A stretch of DNA of 64,000 bases, taken from contig NZ_JAKKUT010000002.1 in NCBI RefSeq assembly GCF_029582805.1, positions 1,264,001 to 1,328,000 of the forward strand. Reading direction: 5' to 3'. Each line of letters opens with the position of its first letter. The first letter of the stretch is position 1. A program made the position numbers and the translations under genes. The notes under the pieces are model-generated. The model was not told where the DNA came from and did no database searches. It saw only the letters and a program-made list of their open reading frames with translations. Of this stretch, positions 8,424 through 15,370 are shown piece by piece. This DNA comes from Candidatus Synechococcus calcipolaris G9 (GTDB lineage: Bacteria > Cyanobacteriota > Cyanobacteriia > Thermosynechococcales > Thermosynechococcaceae).

Positions 8424-9227
8424 ATGACCAACATTAACTTAGTGTATTTCTATCTCCTGACTCCCCTCCACACAGGCGGTACAACTCAAGAAGGCAACCT
8501 ACTTGGCATTGCCCGTGAATCCCATACAGATTTGCCCTATGTACCCTCTAGTTCCATTCGCGGTCGCCTGAGAAGTATGACAGATAGCGGCATCCGCAAT
8601 CAGCTATGGGGAAACACGATTGGTGATGTTACAGGGGGGAGCGAAGAAAATCTAACTCAAGGGGCCCTCTGGATTGGCGATGGCTCCATCCTTTGGTTGC
8701 CTGTCCCTTCCCTTAGTCATGGGGTTGTCTGGATCAGTTCTCCGATGCTATTGCAACGCTGGAAACGTCTGCAAGGTGAGTCTATTACGGTTCCTGACTA
8801 CAGTACCAATTTGAAAAAAGGTAAGCCGATCTATCTGAAGGATGCCATTATCAAAGAGACAGAATTAAGAGAATGGAGTAACTGGAAATCCTGTATTCCT
8901 GAATCATCTGAAACGAAGGGGATTCAGCGAGTATTAGTTCTACCGGATCAACACTGTGCCACCCTCATTCAGATGAGCCTTTGGCGACAGGTCAAGATCA
9001 AGCTGGATGAGCACAAAACCGTGGATGGTGGTTTCCGTTATGAGGAGGCGGTTCCACCGGACACATTGATGTATTTCCCTTGGGGGATAACATCCCAGGC
9101 CAATGGTAATGCCAGTTCAGCAAAGGTTGACTTTGAGAACCTGCTCTCTGAGCATGAGATTTTGCAAATTGGTGGACAAGAAAGCTTGGGACGGGGCTTT
9201 GTTCAAACTTGGCTAGCATCTAACTAA
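8424..9227 (+). CDS. cmr4: Cmr4, backbone RAMP subunit of the type III-B effector
   Basis: This 267-aa RAMP protein has the Cmr4 layout: 'YLLTPLHTGG' at the N-terminus, 'RESHTDLPYVPSSSIRG' around residues 31-48 and a C-terminal Gly loop 'IGGQESLGRGF'. Cmr4 normally forms the filament along the crRNA and cuts the target RNA every six nucleotides, using an Asp at position 26 (Pyrococcus furiosus numbering, from memory). Aligned without gaps on R31-E32-x-H34-T35-x-x-P38, the residue at that position here is Leu26, with Asn25 before it, so the slicing residue seems to be lost. The rest of the protein is of normal length and not otherwise degraded. Confidence 0.92.
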   Translation: MTNINLVYFYLLTPLHTGGTTQEGNLLGIARESHTDLPYVPSSSIRGRLRSMTDSGIRNQLWGNTIGDVTGGSEENLTQGALWIGDGSILWLPVPSLSHGVVWISSPMLLQRWKRLQGESITVPDYSTNLKKGKPIYLKDAIIKETELREWSNWKSCIPESSETKGIQRVLVLPDQHCATLIQMSLWRQVKIKLDEHKTVDGGFRYEEAVPPDTLMYFPWGITSQANGNASSAKVDFENLLSEHEILQIGGQESLGRGFVQTWLASN

Positions 9228-9250
9228 CCCGTCTGCTTAGGAGCGGTGGC

Positions 9251-9466
9251 ATGATGGACAAATTACAGGAACGCTATCTCGTTGATGATCAGGGTAATCG
9301 TATTGGTGTGTTGTTAGATATTACGGCCTACCAACAGTTGCTCGACAAGTTGGAGGAGTTGGAATCACTCTATGCTTTTGACCAAGCGGAGGCTGCTGAG
9401 GATGAGGCAATACCGCTAGAAGAGGCGATCGCAGAAATCGAAGCTCAGAAGGACTCATCGCCATGA
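9251..9466 (+). CDS. RelB/Phd-type antitoxin
   Basis: This is a 71-aa acidic protein. The start 'MMDKLQERYLVDDQGNRIGVLLDITAYQQLLDKLE' shows the usual pattern of small cyanobacterial antitoxins, with an N-terminal beta hairpin followed by a helix; its acidic tail would wrap the toxin. An AGGAG-like sequence lies just upstream (at 9240). Its stop codon overlaps the ATG of a toxin remnant at 9463 by the common ATGA arrangement. The pair sits between cmr4 and cmr5, which is not part of any standard Cmr operon. ATG at 9251 and at 9254 are both possible starts. Confidence 0.75.
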   Translation: MMDKLQERYLVDDQGNRIGVLLDITAYQQLLDKLEELESLYAFDQAEAAEDEAIPLEEAIAEIEAQKDSSP

Positions 9467-9555
9467 TTTATCGGTTTCTTTATAAAATTAATGGCATCCA
9501 GCAAGCCGTTGAGATAGTTCACATTGGACATAGTCGAGATGTGTATCGTCAATGA
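9463..9555 (+). pseudogene. Remnant of a RelE/ParE-type toxin (C-terminal piece only)
   Basis: A 30-codon frame begins at the ATG that overlaps the antitoxin stop. Its translation 'MIYRFLYKINGIQQAVEIVH' plus 'IGHSRDVYRQ' matches the last third of RelE-family mRNA interferases ('yRvlY.i....iei..IgHR.eVYr'). The preceding 50-60 residues of a toxin are missing, so an internal deletion has joined the start codon to the C-terminal part. It cannot fold as a toxin. Confidence 0.7.
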
Positions 9556-9576
9556 TTTTTAGATGGGAGAAGGGCA

Positions 9577-9969
9577 ATGGGATTTGATCCACGCACAATG
9601 GGTAAGCCTGTATATGAAGCGTTACAGGCACTGAAAAGCCAGCCCAACCAAAATGATGCTCGACTTAAAGAGCAGAAAAATCAGGCTGTTGAACTGTATA
9701 CCTACCTTTCTACTTGGGGTTTATTGCGGCTCAAGGCAGAAGAAAAGGCACTGAGTCAAGAAGGCAAAAAGCAAGTTGTCAAGTCATTTTTTCAATGTCT
9801 ACAGGCAATTTCTGAACAATCCAAGCTAGTTGGTGATGAGGGGCTAAAAACCCTCAAAGACCTTAGCACAGATGAATATTTAGGGTTAATGGGTCTAGGG
9901 CTAGCGATCGCCCAAGAATTCAGCTTTTGGGCCACTGCGGTTTATCACGATATTACGGGAGAAGTATAA
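9577..9969 (+). CDS. cmr5: Cmr5, small helical subunit (Cas11) of the type III-B effector
   Basis: This 130-aa all-helical protein shows the Cmr5 signature 'AVELYTYLSTWGLLRLKAE' in the middle and a second helix set 'KQVVKSFFQCLQAI'. Cmr5 forms the minor filament that stabilises target RNA pairing. A GGGAGAAGGG sequence lies just before the ATG at 9577 and is a good ribosome binding site. The next gene starts at the base directly after its stop. Confidence 0.88.
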   Translation: MGFDPRTMGKPVYEALQALKSQPNQNDARLKEQKNQAVELYTYLSTWGLLRLKAEEKALSQEGKKQVVKSFFQCLQAISEQSKLVGDEGLKTLKDLSTDEYLGLMGLGLAIAQEFSFWATAVYHDITGEV

Positions 9970-11901
9970 ATGGTATTTGAGCGTCCAAAACGACCGGGAA
10001 CTTCTAGCTCTCAACCTAATCCCACTGGTTATCCTGGCTCGGGAGGGAATCGCAATCGGGGTGGAGGCAGCAATAGTGACAGTAATGGCGATAAACCCTC
10101 CCCTTGGCTAGAACATCCCTTGGACCCCAACCCCAATCCAATTCCTGAAGCCAGTTTTGTGGAGTATCTGCGGTGGATGAGATCGCCCGATAGCGAATAT
10201 AAAGACCCCACTAAGGTGCAAATTCTACAAATGGCAGAGGAGAGAGCCAACTATCGAGATCGCCTCACTACCCTCACCAACCGCACTAAGCTTATTGCGG
10301 GAGAAGGCAATACTTTTCAGGCCAGATGTCTATGGCGCATTCGGGTCGGTGGCCACCGGGGGCCAGAGAGTATTTTGCTGCCTGCTTTCGATGCCTTGGG
10401 CATGCCCTACATTCCCGCCAGTACTCTTCGCGGTGTTGCTCGAGCCCAGGCTATTCGAGAACTGATAAAGCAGGAAGGCTTGTCTTGGAAGCGGGCAGAG
10501 GAAACTATTTCACGCCAGTACTTTGGGTATCTGGATAGTAAGAAAAGTGATGAGCGATCTGGGAAGGTTATTTTTTTAGATGCCTATCCTTTGCCACAAC
10601 AGTCTGGTAATGGCGGTGGATTAACGGTGGACATGGCTAACAATATTTGGTCATGGGATGCAGCAGGTCAAGATTTGCTCTATTCGCCAAATCCAAATCC
10701 GTTCTACTCCCTCAATGAAGCCACATTTTTGATTGGTTTACGCTCGACCAGAAACGGAGATGATGAGAACCTTAGCAAAGTAAAGCAGTGGCTTAGTAAA
10801 GGGCTTCAAGCTGGGATTGGCTCCCAGGTAAATACAGGTTATGGCAGCTTAGTCAGGGCAGGGCAAAAAGCTCAAGACGACGAATTTTTTAGCCTGGAGT
10901 TTACGCTAGAAGGCCAACTCATTCACGGACGGCAAAAGTTTACTCAATGGAATTGGAACGATCGCCGCCATGAATGGCAAATGCGGGGTAATCCAGACGC
11001 AGAAGTACGTCCAGTTGCCTTTAAATCTATGTTGCGCTACTGGTTTCGATCTTTTGCTCTAGGCGTATTGCCTGGTCGCGAAGTACAGCAACTAGAGGGC
11101 CAATTATTTGGCTCTATTACCCCAAAGCCGATGCAGGGTTGGGTAACAGTGAGAATTGCTGATGGTAAGTTAGTGAAACGGGAAGCCCGACCCACTCGTC
11201 AAGGAAAGAATGATTCCTGTGGAGAGCAATTTGGTCAATTAATATTGGCCTGTTCCTCGGAAGCACCGTTAAACAAAAGGCAGAGTATAGAACAATTATT
11301 TAAGCATTTGACTTGGATGATGTTTCATCTGGGTGGAGTAGGTCAAGGAGCAAGGCGGCCTTGCTATTCTCGTAGAAACCGAGAACGGGCTCCTTGGTGG
11401 CGGGGGGCAACTCTGATTCCAGAAATAGAGCATGGGTTTTGGTCATTGCCCGATGGGGTACAGAGGTTCCAGCAATTATTCCGGCAGCGGCTACAGGTGT
11501 TTTATAAAGCACTAGGGCAAATTGCCGATCGCCCCCTGAATCCCCGACAACTGCTAAATACTGGGCAAGTTCGCCAGGATTGCTGGAAAGAGTCAGTAGA
11601 TACTAACTGCCGTATTGTGGTCTGTGCCGGAAATGAAGATTTTGACAAACCCTATGCTCTGTCGATTTTGCACGGAAACGATTTCAAGGTTAGGAACAAG
11701 CTCGGGCAGGTTGACTATGATCCCAATCTCTGTGGAACAACTAAGGGAAAAATAGTCAAGCCCTCACCTGTTTGGATTGCTAATTTGGGAGATTATCAAG
11801 TTGCGACTGTCTTTGGGGCAAATCAGAATCCTCGAAAAGAGTATCTTAATGTACTGAAACAGAAAGCTAACGAGTACAATCAGATTTTCCCACTGACGTA
11901 A
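9970..11901 (+). CDS. Cmr6-Cmr1 fusion, RAMP subunits of the type III-B effector
   Basis: This 643-aa protein holds two RAMP modules. Residues 1-50 are a low-complexity Gly/Ser/Asn/Pro leader. Residues about 95-300 resemble Cmr6: 'FDALGMPYIPASTLRGVARA' is the RAMP entry motif and 'GLQAGIGSQVNTGYGSLV' the Gly-rich loop. Residues about 310-640 resemble Cmr1: 'RPVAFKSMLRYWFRSFA', then 'EGQLFGSI', then a second Gly/Arg loop 'HLGGVGQGARRP'. No separate cmr1 or cmr6 exists in the operon, which supports the fusion. Cmr6 and Cmr1 sit next to each other at the 3' end of the crRNA in known Cmr complexes, so linking them is structurally reasonable. It is the last gene of the operon. Confidence 0.85.
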   Translation: MVFERPKRPGTSSSQPNPTGYPGSGGNRNRGGGSNSDSNGDKPSPWLEHPLDPNPNPIPEASFVEYLRWMRSPDSEYKDPTKVQILQMAEERANYRDRLTTLTNRTKLIAGEGNTFQARCLWRIRVGGHRGPESILLPAFDALGMPYIPASTLRGVARAQAIRELIKQEGLSWKRAEETISRQYFGYLDSKKSDERSGKVIFLDAYPLPQQSGNGGGLTVDMANNIWSWDAAGQDLLYSPNPNPFYSLNEATFLIGLRSTRNGDDENLSKVKQWLSKGLQAGIGSQVNTGYGSLVRAGQKAQDDEFFSLEFTLEGQLIHGRQKFTQWNWNDRRHEWQMRGNPDAEVRPVAFKSMLRYWFRSFALGVLPGREVQQLEGQLFGSITPKPMQGWVTVRIADGKLVKREARPTRQGKNDSCGEQFGQLILACSSEAPLNKRQSIEQLFKHLTWMMFHLGGVGQGARRPCYSRRNRERAPWWRGATLIPEIEHGFWSLPDGVQRFQQLFRQRLQVFYKALGQIADRPLNPRQLLNTGQVRQDCWKESVDTNCRIVVCAGNEDFDKPYALSILHGNDFKVRNKLGQVDYDPNLCGTTKGKIVKPSPVWIANLGDYQVATVFGANQNPRKEYLNVLKQKANEYNQIFPLT

Positions 11902-11949
11902 ACGCGATCGCCCAACTCTAGCTGAAAGTCAGACGAACCAAGGTTCACC

Positions 11950-12207
11950 ATGAAAACCACGGCTTATTTTGAATCTGTTGTTCGTCCCAAACGTCCAGAG
12001 ATTGAAATCGCCTGGATCGAACAAGTGCTGGCAAATCCCATAAAAACCGTCACCCAGATCGATAGACGGATGTGCCATTGGGCGAATATTCCTGAAGCCG
12101 ATGGGCGAGTACTCCGAGTCGTGACCTTAGAGGATGGTGAAACTATTCACAATGCCTTTTTCGATCGTAACTTTTTCAAAAAACAGCAGCGAGGTGAGCA
12201 ACCATGA
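11950..12207 (+). CDS. DUF4258-like small protein, probable toxin partner
   Basis: This 85-aa protein has 'FESVVRPKRPEIEIAWIEQV' and ends 'LEDGETIHNAFFDRNF', a pattern seen in cyanobacterial DUF4258-like proteins next to DUF2283. The stop overlaps the following ATG by ATGA, so the pair is co-translated. The gene-pair format and size suggest a toxin-antitoxin-like module, but no activity is shown by the sequence. It lies 48 bases after the cmr operon and may be read from the same transcript. Confidence 0.7.
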   Translation: MKTTAYFESVVRPKRPEIEIAWIEQVLANPIKTVTQIDRRMCHWANIPEADGRVLRVVTLEDGETIHNAFFDRNFFKKQQRGEQP

Positions 12208-12407
12208 AAGTTCAGTACTTTTCTGATACAGACACCCTCTATCTAACCCTACAAAACAAGCCCAGCGTTGAGTCGGAAGAAGTTTCTCCAGACATCATCC
12301 TGGATTTTGATGCAGATGGAAATGTGGTAGGTATCACCATCGATCATGCCTCTCACAAACTCGATTCCCTCAACCTAGAGGCAATTTTGGCATCAACCGC
12401 AGCGTAG
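12204..12407 (+). CDS. DUF2283 family protein
   Basis: This 67-aa protein opens 'MKVQYFSDTDTLYLTL' and contains 'ILDFDADGNVVGITI', the hallmark of DUF2283. The family is usually paired with a DUF4258-type gene, as here, and is thought to act as the antitoxin-like member. It starts within the stop of the preceding gene. Directly after its stop begins a fragment of a broken xisI. Confidence 0.85.
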   Translation: MKVQYFSDTDTLYLTLQNKPSVESEEVSPDIILDFDADGNVVGITIDHASHKLDSLNLEAILASTAA

Positions 12408-12409
12408 TA

Positions 12410-12472
12410 AGCTGGATACGGATTTATGGTTCCCTGATTCATATTGATCTCAAAGGTGACAAAATCTGGATA
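12410..12472 (+). pseudogene. xisI fragment, internal part
   Basis: The frame reads 'SWIRIYGSLIHIDLKGDKI' then Trp-Ile, which matches the middle of XisI family proteins ('..RvYGs.iHIDikdgKiWI'). The N-terminal half is absent and the frame ends in GCGATCGCC. The continuation of the same protein reappears at 13281, about 800 bases away. Confidence 0.6.
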
Positions 12473-12632
12473 GCGATCGCCCATCCCAAACCCATGCATT
12501 TACTAACCCCCCTACCACCATGGCCATTCTCGAAACCGATAGAACCTACCTAGGTCTTTCGCCATCTTGTCCTCAACCCCAAAACTATTCAATCAACTAC
12601 AATAGTTCTAACATTGCCCATCATCTCCCACC

Positions 12633-13223
12633 ATGCTCCAAGCAGCAGACCATCGCCTCAGACCCTTAACCTTTGATGAATACCTCGCCTACGACGATGG
12701 TAGCGACACCCGCTATGAACTAGAGGATGGGGAACTGGTAGAAATGCCCACCGAAAGTCCCGAAAATAACCAAATTGCCCAACGGCTGTATATCGAACTC
12801 CTCAAACATCTGCCCTACTATCTGATTGCCCACAAAGATACCGAACTTGAAGTTAGTGGTCGCTTAGCCCGCTGTCGCTTACCCGACCTGATGGTGCATA
12901 CTGAAGCCTCTTTCACAGCATTAAAAGGAGCTAGCCGAGCCATCATTACCAGAGACATGCCCCCTCCTGCCCTCGCGATTGAAGTAGTCTCTCCCGGTAT
13001 AGTCAACCGCACCCGCGACTATCGCCACAAATATACCGAATATGCAGCTCGTTGCATTAGCGAATATTGGATTGTTGATCCAGAGGAACGGCAGATTACG
13101 GCCTGCCAATGGGTAGAGGGTGTTTACGAGTCGGTCTCAGTCATGGGCCAGAACCCAATTCTATCCTTGGTGGTTCCTGATCTAAAACTGACAGCCGATC
13201 AATTATTTGATACTTCTCTTTAG
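12633..13223 (+). CDS. Uma2 family (DUF820) putative restriction endonuclease-fold protein
   Basis: This 196-aa protein belongs to a family that is greatly expanded in cyanobacteria. 'LTFDEYLAYDDGSDTRYELEDG' opens the domain. 'CRLPDLMV', 'PALAIEVVSPG' and 'YWIVDPEERQI' provide the PD-(D/E)xK-like core. Function in cells is unknown. It lies between the two xisI pieces. The stretch 12473-12632 before it holds no gene I can support. Confidence 0.88.
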   Translation: MLQAADHRLRPLTFDEYLAYDDGSDTRYELEDGELVEMPTESPENNQIAQRLYIELLKHLPYYLIAHKDTELEVSGRLARCRLPDLMVHTEASFTALKGASRAIITRDMPPPALAIEVVSPGIVNRTRDYRHKYTEYAARCISEYWIVDPEERQITACQWVEGVYESVSVMGQNPILSLVVPDLKLTADQLFDTSL

Positions 13224-13280
13224 CCTGAAACTGTTGTGTTTATATTCCAATAGGGCACCTCGATTAATCGAGTTTTCAGC

Positions 13281-13415
13281 ATCTGGATTGAAAGCGATCG
13301 CACAGAAGTTGGGGTTGTCAATTTGTTAGTTGAGCAGGGGATTGATAAAAAAGATATTGTATTGGCCTATCATGCTCCCTATCTACACCAGTATACTGAG
13401 TTTGGTGTGGACTAG
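13281..13415 (+). pseudogene. xisI fragment, C-terminal part
   Basis: The frame reads 'IWIESDRTEVGVVNLLVEQG', then 'IDKKDIVLAYHAPYLHQYTE' and FGVD with a stop, the standard XisI C-terminus. It takes up the protein where the piece at 12410-12472 leaves off (both contain the IWI). XisI proteins, about 110 aa, accompany XisH in heterocyst excision loci and in many other cyanobacterial sites. The xisI gene here is broken by the Uma2-bearing segment and has lost its 5' half. The rest of 13224-13517 is non-coding. Confidence 0.7.
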
Positions 13416-13517
13416 CTAATGGATGAGAAGTGATCAAAATAGCTCAGAATTAACATTCAATCAATGATCCATCATAGGCAAGCGACCTGTAATCAGTACG
13501 AAAACAAACTAATTATC

Positions 13518-14807
13518 ATGGCAAGTATTATTCTTTCGTTTGTGGGCAGTCAAGATCCCTATTCTGAGAATACGAATCAGGAAGGATCGATCGTGAGCTT
13601 GGTTAAACATTTCTTACAGCAGAGGGTGGTGATTAAACGAGTGGTCTTGTTGCATACTACTGAGACGGCGACGAATGCCCAGGATACGCAGGAGTGGCTA
13701 CTGTCGGAGGTGGCGACGTTGACGGCAGAAGCGATCGCGCTTTTCCCTGTGAGTGCGGCCTTTTCAGCTGACCCGATTAATCAATTGCTAGCGGTGCATG
13801 AGGCTCGTCAAGCGTTGGAGAAGGCTAAAAAGGAGCAAAGTCCACAGGATCGACTGGAGTTGAATGGTTCGTCAGGAACGCCCACGATGAAGTCCTGTTG
13901 GAGTATTTTGCAGGCGATGGGATTTGCACCGCGTAGTCATGTGTGGCAGATCCGTAATCCAAAAAAAATGCAACCAGGTCAGGCGCGGGTGTTTGCGGTG
14001 GATGTCAACGCGCTGAAAAATGAGGTAGATAATCAGCTGATTCAGTGCCAGGTGCGGAACTATAACTATCAGGGAGCACTAATCAGTTTGCAAAATAGTT
14101 CGTTAGCTTCACCTGTACTAGAGGCATTGTTAAATTATGGTTATTATCGTCAGGTAAGGGATTTCGATCGCGCGTTTAATGCCCTATATCTGGTTAAGGA
14201 TGAAGTTGATTCAGTGTGGTTAAAGGAGATTGCGACGCTGCGGCGCAAGGAGATGACGGCAATTTTGCGGGATGCCTATTTTCAAGCGCAAATCTTGCTG
14301 AAACTAAAACGCTATGCAGAGTTTCTGGTGGTTTTATCAGGCTTGCACGAAAATCTAATTCGCTTTCTGGTGACAGATCGTAATCATATCGGTTTACAGA
14401 TATTGACAAAACCTGGCGATCGCGATCAAGCATGGACGATAATTCGGCAGTTTGATCAGGGGCAGTTGTATCAATTTTTGCAAGGGTATCGGTTACCGAG
14501 TGGGATGGCATTACGGGTGTCGTCGGAGGATGCGATCGGACGGTTTACGTTGATTGCAATTCTGGACTATTTTCCGGATTTGCGGGAAGTTGTGTTGGCA
14601 ATTAAGGAAATTAATGAGTATTGCGATCGTCGGAATGAGGCGGTGCATCAGTTGGCGGGGGTGTCGGCGATCGAGGATCAGGAGAAGTTGCTAAAGAATT
14701 TGCGGCGGGCGATACAATTTGTGGTGAGTTTGGGGGAGGGGAATCCGTTCGATCGCTTGAATAAGGAAGTTTGTGGGTTGCTTGATCGGGCCGTAGCAGG
14801 GGTTTAG
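13518..14807 (+). CDS. CARF-HEPN protein, Csm6/Csx1-like accessory ribonuclease
   Basis: This 429-aa protein starts at the ATG 13518 ('MASIILSFVGSQDPYS'); an upstream in-frame ATG (13464) would add a non-family extension. The N-terminal CARF-type Rossmann domain shows 'VVLLHTTETA' and the ligand-loop motif S118-S-G-T-P122 ('NGSSGTPTM'). The C-terminal helical part carries R372-N-E-A-V-H377, the Rx4H catalytic motif of HEPN RNases ('RRNEAVHQLAGVS'). Such proteins bind cyclic oligoadenylate made by Cas10 and then degrade RNA nonspecifically. It is separated from the cmr operon by about 1.6 kb of small modules and has no close upstream gene, so it probably has its own promoter. Whether it follows Csm6 or Csx1 is not settled by eye. 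Confidence 0.85.
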   Translation: MASIILSFVGSQDPYSENTNQEGSIVSLVKHFLQQRVVIKRVVLLHTTETATNAQDTQEWLLSEVATLTAEAIALFPVSAAFSADPINQLLAVHEARQALEKAKKEQSPQDRLELNGSSGTPTMKSCWSILQAMGFAPRSHVWQIRNPKKMQPGQARVFAVDVNALKNEVDNQLIQCQVRNYNYQGALISLQNSSLASPVLEALLNYGYYRQVRDFDRAFNALYLVKDEVDSVWLKEIATLRRKEMTAILRDAYFQAQILLKLKRYAEFLVVLSGLHENLIRFLVTDRNHIGLQILTKPGDRDQAWTIIRQFDQGQLYQFLQGYRLPSGMALRVSSEDAIGRFTLIAILDYFPDLREVVLAIKEINEYCDRRNEAVHQLAGVSAIEDQEKLLKNLRRAIQFVVSLGEGNPFDRLNKEVCGLLDRAVAGV

Positions 14808-15009
14808 ATCACGATCAGGGAAATTTAGGGTTCTGAAGACGGAATAACTTCGTTTTGCCCCAAGAGGATTTTATTTTATCTATTTGTTTATAGAGATCAC
14901 TCCCTTCTGCAAGACCTGTACCAGTGGGGGATTGAACAATTACAACCTTAAAAATCCAATCCCTAGGAGTCGCAGAACTCCAGCCCTGTAAACGCTAGGG
15001 GCTATTTCA

Positions 15010-15216
15010 CTATTTGTTTGTGGCGGTTGCCTCGTTGGAGGCCAGTTCTGATAGACGAAACGTGACCAACTTATCCCAATTCCCACCCTCAAATAGGACG
15101 GCGGCGCGACCATCGCTAATCCGCTGCACCTGGCCCTCAAACCCATAATAGGTATCGGCGGGGTTGATCACCTTAACGGTTGTACCCGGCAAAATGGTTA
15201 GGGTATCCAGGTTCAT
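15010..15216 (-). CDS. ndhS: NAD(P)H-quinone oxidoreductase subunit S
   Basis: NdhS is the SH3-like subunit that forms the ferredoxin docking site of the cyanobacterial NDH-1 complex. The core '[20 protein letters not shown]' and '[17 protein letters not shown]' are diagnostic. I chose the ATG at 15216 (68 aa), which gives the usual family length; ATGs at 15231, 15246 and 15261 are also in frame. It is a single gene, divergent from the ABC exporter operon that starts at 15371. The 200 bases between 14808 and 15009 show nothing I can name. Confidence 0.9.
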   Translation of the reverse strand: MNLDTLTILPGTTVKVINPADTYYGFEGQVQRISDGRAAVLFEGGNWDKLVTFRLSELASNEATATNK

Positions 15217-15370
15217 TCGTTTTGAGGTCATGGCAAAATTAACCATTGCAACAACTGCCATTCTAGAATAGCACTGAGAAACTTACGATAAAGGTACATA
15301 CTGGTAGGATAATTCTCCAGTTACACCCGTCATTGGAGTTAAGACTGGAGTAAGGATAGCTGAAATTACC

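Noticed and set aside
9970-11901. Frameshift joining separate cmr6 and cmr1 genes
   Set aside because: The frame is continuous without an abrupt change in codon use, and the stretch between both halves reads as normal RAMP sequence.
13464-13517. N-terminal extension of the CARF-HEPN protein from the ATG at 13464
   Set aside because: The 18 extra residues precede the CARF beta strand without any family pattern, and the ATG at 13518 gives the normal start.
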